A DNA stretch of 64,000 nucleotides from Halopseudomonas salina. Lineage in GTDB: Bacteria; Pseudomonadota; Gammaproteobacteria; Pseudomonadales; Pseudomonadaceae. The position numbers and the translations under genes were made by a program. Under the pieces are notes generated by a model. The model saw nothing but the letters and a program-made list of their open reading frames with translations, did not search any database and was not told the origin of the DNA. This document shows, piece after piece, positions 1 to 9,642 of the stretch; within the stretch, counting starts at the first letter, position 1; each line of letters begins with the position of its first letter. The stretch spans positions 131,581 through 195,580 of the forward strand of contig NZ_VTTI01000007.1 in NCBI RefSeq assembly GCF_008641105.1, written 5' to 3'.

Positions 1-2223
1 ACCTTTGAAGCCAATCTGGACCGCATAAACGCCCACCATCAGAAAATGGAGCAGAATACGGTCGGGCTGGCGCGTACCGGTGAGCTATTTCATCGGCTGC
101 GACAACAGGGCAACGCAAGTGCATCCCGACTGGAATCGATGCTTCGTGACGGGCTGGATGATTTTCCAGACGCGCACGGGAGCGGCGTCTGGTACGAACC
201 GGGGGCTTTAGCCGATCAACCTGTCGGGGTGATTGCCTATCGACAGGGTTCGGAGATCATCACCACCCGTGCCAGCGCCGAATTCGTCAACCGCGCCTGG
301 TATCGGCGACTGGTCGACAACCTGGATAACGCCAGGGTGACGGGCCAGGCCCGCCGCTTCTACTGGACAGCGGCCTACTTCAAGCGCCGTATCGATGACG
401 TGGTAATAAGTCTGAGCACCACCATGCGGGATGCGTCCGGTCGCAGCATTGGTATTGTCTCGACCGACTGGCGGGCCGATGACGTCATCCGCCTGATCAG
501 CGGCGTAGACATAACGCCAGGTACGTTTTCCTTTCTGCTGGACAGCGAGAACCGCAACCTGTCCAGCCTGGCCCGGGCCGATGATGTGGAGCACGCACAA
601 CAACTGATGACGGCCATCAGTGACGCTCAGCTGCAACAGCTGGTGCCGCAGGCCGTGGGCCGGTTGTCGAGTGTGACGCCCCCCCGAGAGCAGCGAACCC
701 TCGAAGTGGGGGGCGAGGAGTTTGCCCTGTTCTACTCTGCCACCCAGGCAGGTATGGTTTTCGGCATTGGCGTCCCCCAGGCGGAGATTGACGCTGTTCT
801 GCTACCCATGCGTGCCAGCAACCTGCGGATCGTGGCATTGATCGGCAGTATCCTGGTGGTTTTGTCGGCGTTGATCCTATACATGATCGCCGGCACTCTC
901 AGGCGGCTGCGCAACCTCTACACCGACCCACTGACCCAATTACCCAATCGTGAGCGCTTGCTGGTGGATCTGCGCAGCCGGCCCGCCGCGTCACTGGTAT
1001 TGCTGAATATCGATGGCTTCAAGCAAATCAACGATTTCTACGGCCATCAGTGTGGCGACCATGTGATTGTGACCCTCTCAACACAGCTGCAAGCCTATCT
1101 CCAGGCCAGGCCCCTTTCACGCAGCGGTCGGCTCTACCGTATGCCGGGTGACGAGCTGGCAATCTGGCGACCCGGTCAGGCAGATGAGGCCGCACTGGTT
1201 AGCCTGGCGAGTGATCTACAGGCGTTTGTGAGCTCGGTACGGACCCAGTGGGAAGATCACGATATTACGCTGCATGTCAGTATGGGGCTGGCCAGTACGC
1301 GCCTGCGCAACGGCGAAAAACTCGACCCGGAACACCTGCTCCCCTCCGCCAATATTGCCCTGGAGCACGCCCGTGTAGCTCAGGCCGGTTACATGCTCTA
1401 CGACCCTGCCGATCGTGCGCGCGAGAATTACGAACACAACCTTATCTGGGCCAACAAGTTGAAGCTGGCTCTTGAAGAAAACCGGCTGGTGCCCTTCTTC
1501 CAACCCATCATGCACGTGGAGAGCGGCCGGATAGAAAAATATGAATGTCTGGTGCGTATGCTCGACCACCAGGGTGAACCGATCAGCCCGGCCATGTTCC
1601 TGCCCATTGCCCGGAAAATCCGCCTGTACCGCTCGGTCACCCGGCGAATGATCGATATGAGCCTGCAATGGTTTGCCAACAACAATTACGAGTTCTCCCT
1701 CAATCTGTCGTCCGAGGATCTGCTGGATCCCGAGCTCCATGAGTTTATTGTTGAACGCTTGCAAAAGCGGTCCCTGGCCGAACGGGTAATTTTCGAGGTG
1801 CTCGAGTCCGAGAGCATTGAGAACTACGAGCCCGTGCGCCTGTTCATCGACCGAGTGAAAGCGCTGGGATGCCGCATAGCGATTGATGACTTTGGGACGG
1901 GATATTCCAACTTCGAACACCTGCTGCGCCTGAATGTTGATCTGATCAAGATTGACGGCAGTCTGATCAGGCAGCTGGATACCGACACCAATGCGATGAC
2001 ACTGACCCGGGGGATCGTTCAGTTCGCCAAGGAGCTCGGCCTCAAGACCGTCGCTGAATTTGTACACAGTCAGGCAGTGCTGGCTCAGGTGAGAGCGCTG
2101 GGCATCGATTTTGCCCAGGGCGCCTGTATCGGCATGCCGGCCAACGCGCTGATTACCGACATTGTGTTGGCAGATAAGACTAGCGCTGGCGGGGAAGAGA
2201 GGAATGCGCGCTCTGATCTATAA
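1..2223 (+). CDS. Membrane GGDEF/EAL cyclic-di-GMP protein, 5' end outside window
   Basis: The frame is open back to base 1, and residues before the first ATG (base 46) align with the paralogue at 3610, so roughly 55 N-terminal residues including the first membrane helix lie outside. What is visible is a periplasmic Cache-like sensor, a membrane helix near residues 278-300, a GGDEF domain from about 306 and an EAL domain from about 499. The GGDEF signature reads MPGDELAIW, with proline for the first glycine, so cyclase activity is doubtful. The EAL domain has ECL for EAL but keeps DDFGTGYS, KIDG and the other expected acidic residues. It probably acts as a c-di-GMP phosphodiesterase or sensor. 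Confidence 0.9.
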   Translation, partial: TFEANLDRINAHHQKMEQNTVGLARTGELFHRLRQQGNASASRLESMLRDGLDDFPDAHGSGVWYEPGALADQPVGVIAYRQGSEIITTRASAEFVNRAWYRRLVDNLDNARVTGQARRFYWTAAYFKRRIDDVVISLSTTMRDASGRSIGIVSTDWRADDVIRLISGVDITPGTFSFLLDSENRNLSSLARADDVEHAQQLMTAISDAQLQQLVPQAVGRLSSVTPPREQRTLEVGGEEFALFYSATQAGMVFGIGVPQAEIDAVLLPMRASNLRIVALIGSILVVLSALILYMIAGTLRRLRNLYTDPLTQLPNRERLLVDLRSRPAASLVLLNIDGFKQINDFYGHQCGDHVIVTLSTQLQAYLQARPLSRSGRLYRMPGDELAIWRPGQADEAALVSLASDLQAFVSSVRTQWEDHDITLHVSMGLASTRLRNGEKLDPEHLLPSANIALEHARVAQAGYMLYDPADRARENYEHNLIWANKLKLALEENRLVPFFQPIMHVESGRIEKYECLVRMLDHQGEPISPAMFLPIARKIRLYRSVTRRMIDMSLQWFANNNYEFSLNLSSEDLLDPELHEFIVERLQKRSLAERVIFEVLESESIENYEPVRLFIDRVKALGCRIAIDDFGTGYSNFEHLLRLNVDLIKIDGSLIRQLDTDTNAMTLTRGIVQFAKELGLKTVAEFVHSQAVLAQVRALGIDFAQGACIGMPANALITDIVLADKTSAGGEERNARSDL

Positions 2224-2299
2224 AGTGATTGGAGCCGTCACCTAACCCGGCTATGCTCCTGAGTGATGGCTTAGCGCCTTGGTTCGATCTGGAGACATC

Positions 2300-3619
2300 A
2301 TGCACGCATTCCCGGCCACCCTTGTTGTTGGCCTGCTCGCTTTTTCGTTAAGCGGCTGCAGCAGCCTGCCGGACCGCGAAGAGGTCTGGTCGCGCTCCAG
2401 CGACTTCTTCAACCAGTCGGCAGAGGTGCTCAAGGCTCAGCGCAAACGCCTGGCCAACTTCGCCGGCAGTCTGGTGAGCAGCAAGGATGACGAGGCCCGC
2501 GATAAGGAAGTCAGCGCCCTCTTCGCCCAACCCTATATAGACCCACTGACCCGTTATCTGGAGGAGCGCTCGGGCGATGACCGTTTCGCTGCCCAGCTCG
2601 CACGGGTGGCTGCCGAGCGTAACCGTCGCTGCGCAGATATCGCTGATACCTACGCCGATCGCACGGCCACTCGCGACAACCTGCAGCGCATGCGTCGCGG
2701 TTATCTGTATTCATGCCCTACCGAGGTTCAACGCTTTGCCGCTCGCGTCGATTCCGGCACGAATACCACCACGGCCAGTCGCTCTGATTCAACCAGGGCC
2801 GCCCAGGTTGCCCGGCCCGGAAAGCAGGTTGAGAGCCCCGCCGCACGCCCTGTCAGCTCAGCCAGCAGCGACCAGCCGGACACCGAGCTGGAAGATGCGC
2901 TGAGCCGGCGACAACACAGCGACTGCTATCTGCTGTTTACTATTCGCAACAACACCCAGGCTCTTGAGGCGTGCGAACCGCTGGCTGCCGAGGGCGATGC
3001 CAAGGCGCAACATCACATGGCCCAACTGGCACTCATGAGTAACAACACCTCCAGTGCTGCTGACTGGGCAAAACAATCGGCGGCCCAGAAGTACCCGCCC
3101 GGACAGCTCGCTCTGGGCCTGCTGCTGCAGGACGGTCGTGGCATAGCCAAGGATCCCATCCGCGCCCATGGCCTGCTGAAAAGCGCCGCAGATCAGGGGC
3201 TTGCCGAGGCCGCCTATTACACCGGCCTGAGCTTCCAGACAGGTACCGGGGTGAGCGCCAATGCAGCGAACGCAGCAAGGTACCTGGAAAAAGCGGCTGC
3301 AAGCGGGCACATCCCGGCCTACTTTGCCCTGGCAGAGTTGCATGAAGGCAGTGCTCCCGAGCAGTCGCGCTATTGGCTGGATCAGGCTGCGCGCAAGGGC
3401 TCGGCCCGTGCCCAGTATCTGTTGGGCGAAAGCTATGCGCGGGGCACCCACGGCCAGACCGATAACGAAGCCGCCTATGTCTGGTACAGCCTTGCGTTGC
3501 TCAACGGCCACGACGACGCCAAAGCTGGTATTGAACGGCAAGAAAAGCTGTTGACAGGCAGTCAGCTGGCGACCGCCCGATCACGCGTCGAGGACGGGAT
3601 TAACGGTCGATGGGACTGA
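2300..3619 (+). CDS. Sel1-repeat lipoprotein
   Basis: The start at 2300 is chosen because GGAG lies about six bases upstream and it gives a clean lipoprotein signal ending in the lipobox LSGC (Cys20). A TTG seven codons upstream is in frame but lacks this fit. The N-terminal half is low in recognisable domains. From about residue 200 there are Sel1-type helical repeats with the usual small-residue pattern (for example AADQGLAEAAYYTG). Sel1 proteins are scaffolds for protein contacts at the envelope. It sits between two paralogous GGDEF/EAL genes and its last 10 bases overlap the start of the second, so it is probably co-expressed with it and may be a periplasmic partner. The specific role is unknown. 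Confidence 0.85.
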   Translation: MHAFPATLVVGLLAFSLSGCSSLPDREEVWSRSSDFFNQSAEVLKAQRKRLANFAGSLVSSKDDEARDKEVSALFAQPYIDPLTRYLEERSGDDRFAAQLARVAAERNRRCADIADTYADRTATRDNLQRMRRGYLYSCPTEVQRFAARVDSGTNTTTASRSDSTRAAQVARPGKQVESPAARPVSSASSDQPDTELEDALSRRQHSDCYLLFTIRNNTQALEACEPLAAEGDAKAQHHMAQLALMSNNTSSAADWAKQSAAQKYPPGQLALGLLLQDGRGIAKDPIRAHGLLKSAADQGLAEAAYYTGLSFQTGTGVSANAANAARYLEKAAASGHIPAYFALAELHEGSAPEQSRYWLDQAARKGSARAQYLLGESYARGTHGQTDNEAAYVWYSLALLNGHDDAKAGIERQEKLLTGSQLATARSRVEDGINGRWD

Positions 3620-6024
3620 AAAACCTCGCTGACATGAGGATGAAGCGCCTGATCATGCTCATCCTCACCTTGCTCGCCGGTGTTTTTCTCGTGGGCATGT
3701 TGGTGATGTCATCACTGAATCTGGATTTTTCCCAACAGGCAATGGCGGAGCTGCGCCAGAAACAGATTACCGATATTTTTCAGGCCAACCTGAACCGGAT
3801 CAACGCCCACCACCAGTTGATGGAACAGAATACCTCAAGCCTGGCCAACCTGGGCGAGACGCTCTACCGCAGCAGGGAAATGGCTCAGGGCGACGCAGCC
3901 CAAGCGCTTGCTACCAGTCTCGAGAATGGGCTGCGCAGAATGCCTCAGGCCTACGGTGCAGAAATCTGGTACAACCGCCCGGGCAATGGTAATCAATCCG
4001 GGCAGGACGTTTCGGCCTATGCCTATCGCAACGCAGGTCTGATCCGTACTCAATCTGACGGAAACCTCTATCACAGCAGGAACTGGTACAGCCGGGTTCT
4101 GCCTGAAGTTACTGCCGGCGGGGAACCCCTGGAGCGCACCGGTTTTTTCTGGACGCCTGCCTACTACAAGGAGCTGATCGATAACGTGGTGATCAGCCTC
4201 ACCACCGAAATGCGGGACGCCCAGGGAGCGGTTATCGGGCTGGCATCTACCGACTGGCGCGCAGACGACATCATCAATCTGGTCAGTGGCGTCAAGGTGA
4301 CGCCGGGTACCTTTGCCTTCCTACTGGATAACGAAAACCGCAATCTGTCGAGCCTAGCCTACGCCGACGACGTGCTGGCAGCCCAACGCAAGATCGATGC
4401 GATAATCAACTCGAACCTGCATGACCGCGTTGGCGGCTCCCGGCCCCAGTCTGCGGTGATTTCCGGAAGCCTGCTGGTGGCCCCGATGCAAACCATGCCG
4501 CTGACGGTGGATGACCAGCAACATCTGCTTTTTTACAGCCGAACCCGGGCGGGTATGGTCTTTGGGGTGGGTGTACCCAAGACTGAAATTGATGCCGTAT
4601 TGCTCCCCATGCGTGAGAGCAACCTGAAAATTGTCGCCCTGGTCAGCGCGGTTACCCTGGGGTTGACGTTACTGATCATGCTGATCGTCGCGCGCATACT
4701 CAACCGGGTACAGATTCTTTACACCGACGCCCTGACCCAACTGCCCAACCGGGAAAAATTGCTGGTTGATCTGGAACGGTCCGACGTCGCCTCCCTGCTG
4801 CTGATCAATATCGACTCGTTCAAGGAGATCAATGATTTTTACGGCCACCAGTGTGGCGATCATGTCATCAGCCATCTGGCACTGGGCCTGCGGGATCTGT
4901 TGCTGCGGGACCGGGGCTGGGCTGCGTGCCGGCTATACCGCATGCCGGGGGACGAGTTGGCAATCTGGCTGCCCTCTGCCGAAAGCTCGGCGCAACTGGC
5001 CAGTCGTGCCGAATCCCTGTTGAGGTTTGTCAGCATGCTGCCGGTAACCTGGCAGCAGCAGACCATTCCGCTCAATGTGACCCTTGGCGTTGCCACCAGT
5101 CTTCAGCAGGACGGCTCCCAGCAAGCGGATGAGCAGTTGCTGACCTCGGCCAGCATCGCTCTGAAATCAGCGCGCATGGCCCGCACAGGTTATTGCATAT
5201 ACGACCCGGCACACCGTACCCGTGAAAGTTACGAACAGAACCTGATCTGGGCCAACCGCCTCAGGCGCGCCCTGGATGACGGACGTATCGTCCCCTATTT
5301 TCAGCCGATCCTGGATTTGCGCACCGGTCGTATCGAGAAGTTCGAATGTCTGGCGCGCATGATTGATGAAAATGGCAGCCCGATCTGTCCTGCCGAATTT
5401 CTAGGCGTGGCCAAGAAGATCCGGCTCTACCGCTTGATCACACGCACCATGGTTACCCAGTGTTTCACCCGGTTTGCCGAGAATGATTATGCCTTCTCCC
5501 TGAACCTGTCATGCGAGGACCTGCTCGATCCCGATCTGACCAACTTCATCGTCGACAAGCTCAAGGGCAGCCCTTCGCTGGCTTCGAGGCTGATCTTCGA
5601 GATTCTGGAGTCGGAGGGTATCGAGAATTACGCTGAGGTGCGCCGCTTCATTGACCGGGTCAAGGCCCTGGGATGCCGCATTGCGATTGATGACTTTGGA
5701 ACCGGTTACTCGAACTTCCAGCATCTGCTGCGCCTGAATGTCGACATTATCAAGATCGATGGCAGCCTGATTGAGCATATCGATACCGATCCGATCGCCC
5801 TGAACGTGACCCGCGGCATTCAGCAATTTGCTACGGGCCTGGGGATGCGCACTGTCGCCGAGTTTGTGCACAGCAAGGCAGTGCTCGAGTGCGTTCGTCT
5901 ACTCAATATCGATGATGTGCAGGGCTATCACATTGGCAAGCCTTCCCCGCATCTGGTTACCGAGCCGGAGAACGGCAGGCCCCTGCCAAGAATCACTCTG
6001 CTCAGCAACATCAGAAAGTCATGA
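3610..6024 (+). CDS. Membrane GGDEF/EAL cyclic-di-GMP protein (paralogue of the first gene)
   Basis: Full-length, 804 residues. There is a membrane helix at about 11-36, a periplasmic Cache-like sensor to about 337, a second helix at about 338-362, GGDEF from about 371 and EAL from about 563. The GGDEF signature is MPGDELAIW, degenerate at the first glycine as in the paralogue. The EAL signature is FECLARM, but DDFGTGYSN, IKIDG and FEILESE are intact, so phosphodiesterase activity is plausible. Its start lies inside the 3' end of the Sel1 lipoprotein gene. The sensor domains of the two paralogues are very similar, so this is a tandem duplication with one gene in between. Confidence 0.93.
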   Translation: MGLKNLADMRMKRLIMLILTLLAGVFLVGMLVMSSLNLDFSQQAMAELRQKQITDIFQANLNRINAHHQLMEQNTSSLANLGETLYRSREMAQGDAAQALATSLENGLRRMPQAYGAEIWYNRPGNGNQSGQDVSAYAYRNAGLIRTQSDGNLYHSRNWYSRVLPEVTAGGEPLERTGFFWTPAYYKELIDNVVISLTTEMRDAQGAVIGLASTDWRADDIINLVSGVKVTPGTFAFLLDNENRNLSSLAYADDVLAAQRKIDAIINSNLHDRVGGSRPQSAVISGSLLVAPMQTMPLTVDDQQHLLFYSRTRAGMVFGVGVPKTEIDAVLLPMRESNLKIVALVSAVTLGLTLLIMLIVARILNRVQILYTDALTQLPNREKLLVDLERSDVASLLLINIDSFKEINDFYGHQCGDHVISHLALGLRDLLLRDRGWAACRLYRMPGDELAIWLPSAESSAQLASRAESLLRFVSMLPVTWQQQTIPLNVTLGVATSLQQDGSQQADEQLLTSASIALKSARMARTGYCIYDPAHRTRESYEQNLIWANRLRRALDDGRIVPYFQPILDLRTGRIEKFECLARMIDENGSPICPAEFLGVAKKIRLYRLITRTMVTQCFTRFAENDYAFSLNLSCEDLLDPDLTNFIVDKLKGSPSLASRLIFEILESEGIENYAEVRRFIDRVKALGCRIAIDDFGTGYSNFQHLLRLNVDIIKIDGSLIEHIDTDPIALNVTRGIQQFATGLGMRTVAEFVHSKAVLECVRLLNIDDVQGYHIGKPSPHLVTEPENGRPLPRITLLSNIRKS

Positions 6025-6033
6025 GCGACCGTC

Positions 6034-6468
6034 TTAACGGTAGATAATCGAGCCACGCATGGGCGCAAGCCTGTGCAGAAGCCGGTTCTGCGAGGTTACC
6101 GGCACCCCTTCCGCGGTCATCGCGACAATCAGATTTTCCACCAGAGCGTTGAAGTCTCCCTCGGTAATATCCATACCGGCATGGCTATCTTCCATGCTGT
6201 CACCGGTATATTCGCAGGGCCCGCCACTTTCCATACATATCTGCTCGACCAGCTTTTCAAAAAGGCGGTCAATATCAGCGTCTACAAAATGACTGACGAT
6301 GCGTTCATCATCGGCAATATTGATCAGCAACCCCTCGACAATCCGCTCGATACCCGATTGCCCACCCAGAGCCTGGTACAACTCATCCTCGGCAGGTGGC
6401 GGAGCGGCGGAATGGGCGGCGCAGCCGCCCAGGGTCAGCGCGGCGACAAGTACAATCAGGTGACGCAT
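6034..6468 (-). CDS. Group I truncated haemoglobin with lipoprotein signal
   Basis: 144 residues. The N-terminus is a lipoprotein signal with lipobox LGGC (Cys16). The globin part begins LYQALGGQSGIERIV, typical of group I truncated haemoglobins, with Phe61 in the CD1 position and His96 in SHAGMDITEGDF as the likely proximal haem ligand. Most truncated globins are cytoplasmic, so a predicted lipid-anchored, periplasm-facing form is unusual. It is the last gene of a minus-strand operon after the DUF3034 gene, seven bases away. Known members bind O2 or NO; nitric oxide handling or O2 sensing next to an EAL protein is an inference. Confidence 0.85.
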   Translation of the reverse strand: MRHLIVLVAALTLGGCAAHSAAPPPAEDELYQALGGQSGIERIVEGLLINIADDERIVSHFVDADIDRLFEKLVEQICMESGGPCEYTGDSMEDSHAGMDITEGDFNALVENLIVAMTAEGVPVTSQNRLLHRLAPMRGSIIYR

Positions 6469-6475
6469 GGAGACC

Positions 6476-7333
6476 TCAGTAGCTCAGCTGCAGTGAAAGG
6501 TACAAGCCGGTCTGATCATCGAGAGTGGCGATTTCACCCAGATCGGCCCAGGCAGCGACAATCGAGACCCTTTTGGAAGGAAAATAACCGACGAACAGAT
6601 CCTGCCAGTCGCTTTCTCCGGCAAAGGAGAGATTATCGGGCTTCTCCCGATACTCGAGACCCACGACCCATTGCGGATTGAGCAATATACCGACGCTCCC
6701 CTCCTTGAGCAGGCTGCGACCGCTTCGACGATCACCACCAAAGCCCAGCAATCCGGTCTCGTTGGCGCGACTGTAGCGCAGCGTACCGTTGACCAGCAGG
6801 TTGTAGCCAAAGGCGCCACCCAGGAACAGACGGCTGGCGGCCAGATAGGCTTCGGTATCAGAATCACGTCGGGCGCCCACCGCGTCCGGAATAAAGAAAT
6901 TGGTCTGGCGCTTATACTGCAGACCCAGCGCAACCTGAGGCAGCTGATCGTAGACCAGATCGCCGAACAGGCGGTACTTGGCGCCGAAAACATCCTGATT
7001 GAGACTGCGTTCGGGCAACCCGGCAGCCTTGGCCAGCGTGTCGATATCGAGTCGTTGCCGCGCGAATGACAGCTCGACGCGATTGGCATAACTGAAGCTT
7101 GCTCCCGCGGTATCCAGGCGATAATCGCCGGTATCCACCCGGGTCGCGAACGCAGCGCCGCCCCACTGCTCACGGGTACCGTAACCGGACATCACCGCCC
7201 AGGGTACAATGCCGCCGCCAGCTGCGCCTTCTATCATGCTCGCTCCGCCCGTCGCCAGCAGGCGATCTCCGGGCTCAGCAACGGCGAAAACAGGCATGCA
7301 GCTCAACAGAGCTGCAACCACTGCCTTTTTCAT
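6476..7333 (-). CDS. DUF3034-family outer-membrane protein
   Basis: 285 residues with a signal peptide (cleavage probably after FAVA) and alternating beta-strand character ending in LSLQLSY, with a C-terminal aromatic residue typical of outer-membrane barrels. The RLLATGGASMIEGAAGGG opening is what I associate with the DUF3034 family; function unknown. Its ATG overlaps the stop of the upstream EAL gene (ATGA), so the two are translationally coupled. Family assignment is from memory of the motif and needs a profile search. Confidence 0.75.
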   Translation of the reverse strand: MKKAVVAALLSCMPVFAVAEPGDRLLATGGASMIEGAAGGGIVPWAVMSGYGTREQWGGAAFATRVDTGDYRLDTAGASFSYANRVELSFARQRLDIDTLAKAAGLPERSLNQDVFGAKYRLFGDLVYDQLPQVALGLQYKRQTNFFIPDAVGARRDSDTEAYLAASRLFLGGAFGYNLLVNGTLRYSRANETGLLGFGGDRRSGRSLLKEGSVGILLNPQWVVGLEYREKPDNLSFAGESDWQDLFVGYFPSKRVSIVAAWADLGEIATLDDQTGLYLSLQLSY

Positions 7334-9642
7334 GAATGCTCCGTCTGTTTGTACGTGTGTCTATTTTTCTCTAACCAGGCCTCCAGGTCCAGTGCCGCAA
7401 TTGGCCGACTGATGTAGTAACCCTGGGCGGTATCGCAGCCCAACGCCCTCAACCACTCCAGACTGATTGCGTTCTCTACACCTTCAGCTATGACCTTGAG
7501 GCCCATATTGTGGGCCAACTCGATTGTGGAGCGGACAATGACTGCATCCTCACTGCCCTCTGCCAGGTTCAGTACAAAGGACTTGTCGATCTTCAGATCC
7601 TGCACCGGCAGGCTCTTGAGCATCGCCAGTGAAGAATAACCGGTACCGTAATCGTCCACCGCAAGACTGATACCCATCTCACGCAGTTGGTGCAGGCTGC
7701 GCAGACTGCGCTCCGGGTTGACCATCAGCGCGCTCTCGGTCACTTCAAAAGCCAGCATCGCCGGATCGATGCCATGCTTTTCCAGCACCTTTGCCACCTG
7801 ATCGACAAAGTTCTCGTCATCCAGATCCAGCGCGGAAATGTTCATTGCGACGCCGAGCTCGACGCCTTGATCAGCCCAGTGGCGCATCTGCGTCGCAATC
7901 GCGCCAAGAATCCACTGGGTCAGCTTGTGAATGCTTCCGGTCTGTTCGGCCAGCAGAATGAATTCATCTGGGCCAATAAAACCCAGCTCCGAGTGGTGCC
8001 AGCGCATCAGCGCCTCCACCTGCCTGACTTCACCGCTGGCGATGTCGAGTTTGGGCTGATAGACCACTGAAAGCTCACGCATCTGTGCTGCAAAATGGAT
8101 GTCGCGAATCAGGCGCAGGCGGCGCATGTAGTCCTGGTCACGCTTGGCCTGGTAAACGGAGATGCGCATCGGTCCCGGATGCGCGTCGGCGGCGGCAATG
8201 GCAACCTGTCGCAACAGCTCGTCAGGATCGTCGCTATGATGCGGCCACGCCACCACACCGGCCAGCCACTCGAGGTTGAGCTTCATGCCGTCGTTGTCCA
8301 TTCTCTCGGACAGAATGGTTATCAGCCGGTCGGTGGTGATCACCGCCTGATCTGTCTCCATATTGTTGAGCACCAACAGAAAACCCTGTCCAGGGTGGTA
8401 GGCGAGCAACGAGTTGGTCGGTACGCGAGCACGGATGCGATCCGCCGAGGCGACTACCGTGTGAGAGTAGAAGGTCTGGCCACGGGCCTTGATCAGGTCT
8501 TCGGCACCAGACAGGTAAAAGGCAACCAGGGCACCGGAGCGGCCGGCAGAGAGAGAGTCAGCCAATCGCTCACGCGTTTTGGCCAGATTCCCAAGGCCAG
8601 TCAGAGGGTCGTGAAAGGCATTGTGAGCTATCTGCCGTTCACGCTCGGCGATATCCTCGCGCATGGTGTCGATGCTTTCGGCAAGCCGGCCTAGCTCATC
8701 ACTGCGTTTGAGGGTGACCATGCTGGCGTAATCACCCTGACCGATGCGCCGCGCCGCTTCGGCAAGCAGGCTGACTGGTCGGGAAAGGCTTCCGGCCATC
8801 ACATAGGCGGCAAGTGAGGAAACTCCCAGGGCAATCAGCGTGATCAGCAGTAGTTCGCGCTTGAGCAGGTCGAATATGGCCAGGGCGTCTTCCAGGGGAC
8901 TGAGAAGCTGCGCCTTCACCTGTAAACCGTCCTGTTGCAGGAGTGTGATACGGGTGGCCAGGTAGACTTCTCCGTCCACATCCACAATGGACGACTCGGG
9001 CGTCTCCAGGCTCGCGATGGCATGGTCCATTGGCAGCGTGCCGACGCGATCGAGCACCTCATCACCTTGTGCGGTGATAAAGCTGACTTCCAGACCTGTC
9101 AGGCTGCGCATTTCCTCTGCCAGTTCCTGGGTAAGACGAAAGGCCATTGCTACCTGACCCACAGCCAGGGGCGCCATGACGACCGCATCGACCAGCAGGA
9201 AGGGTTGCTCATCAATCAAGGCCACCAGGGCGTTGGTGCTCAACGGTTGCAGGGCACTGAGCTCCACTTGCGAACCACTGACCTCCATCCGGCTGGACAC
9301 CTGAATATTACCATCGGCGTCAAAAAACAGCGCTTCATCCGCTCCGATGCGGCGTGCCTGATTCAGCAAAGCCGAGCGAATTGTCGGCAGATCCCCCGAG
9401 GCAACCGCCTCGCGAAAGCCGAAGTCCGCAGCCAGCACCTCGGTCGCGCCGGCAAGCTCCTGAGCCCTCAGCTCCAGCAAACGGCTGAATACATTGGCGC
9501 CCACCTGCAGCTGTTGACGCGCCTGACGTTCTGCGGAGCTGTCAGTGGCGCTGTATACCGCAACAAAGACCGCGCCAAGTACCAGAGCAAGCAAACCCAC
9601 CAATAGGAGGATCAGGCGCGTGCGCAGCCGCTCAATTCGCAT
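7330..9642 (-). CDS. Membrane HAMP-GGDEF-EAL cyclic-di-GMP phosphodiesterase
   Basis: 770 residues from the ATG at 9642, which begins MRIERLRTRL and leads straight into the first membrane helix; a longer frame upstream has no signal character. Order: helix at about 8-30, a periplasmic sensor of about 230 residues, a second helix near 260-282, HAMP, a degenerate GGDEF domain (GQGFLL where GGDEF should be) and an EAL domain with intact VEALMRW (about 544) and DDYGTGYSS (about 662). It is expected to hydrolyse c-di-GMP, with the GGDEF part regulatory. Its start overlaps the end of the cupredoxin gene by 11 bases, suggesting that the secreted protein and the sensor are a pair. Confidence 0.92.
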   Translation of the reverse strand: MRIERLRTRLILLLVGLLALVLGAVFVAVYSATDSSAERQARQQLQVGANVFSRLLELRAQELAGATEVLAADFGFREAVASGDLPTIRSALLNQARRIGADEALFFDADGNIQVSSRMEVSGSQVELSALQPLSTNALVALIDEQPFLLVDAVVMAPLAVGQVAMAFRLTQELAEEMRSLTGLEVSFITAQGDEVLDRVGTLPMDHAIASLETPESSIVDVDGEVYLATRITLLQQDGLQVKAQLLSPLEDALAIFDLLKRELLLITLIALGVSSLAAYVMAGSLSRPVSLLAEAARRIGQGDYASMVTLKRSDELGRLAESIDTMREDIAERERQIAHNAFHDPLTGLGNLAKTRERLADSLSAGRSGALVAFYLSGAEDLIKARGQTFYSHTVVASADRIRARVPTNSLLAYHPGQGFLLVLNNMETDQAVITTDRLITILSERMDNDGMKLNLEWLAGVVAWPHHSDDPDELLRQVAIAAADAHPGPMRISVYQAKRDQDYMRRLRLIRDIHFAAQMRELSVVYQPKLDIASGEVRQVEALMRWHHSELGFIGPDEFILLAEQTGSIHKLTQWILGAIATQMRHWADQGVELGVAMNISALDLDDENFVDQVAKVLEKHGIDPAMLAFEVTESALMVNPERSLRSLHQLREMGISLAVDDYGTGYSSLAMLKSLPVQDLKIDKSFVLNLAEGSEDAVIVRSTIELAHNMGLKVIAEGVENAISLEWLRALGCDTAQGYYISRPIAALDLEAWLEKNRHTYKQTEHS

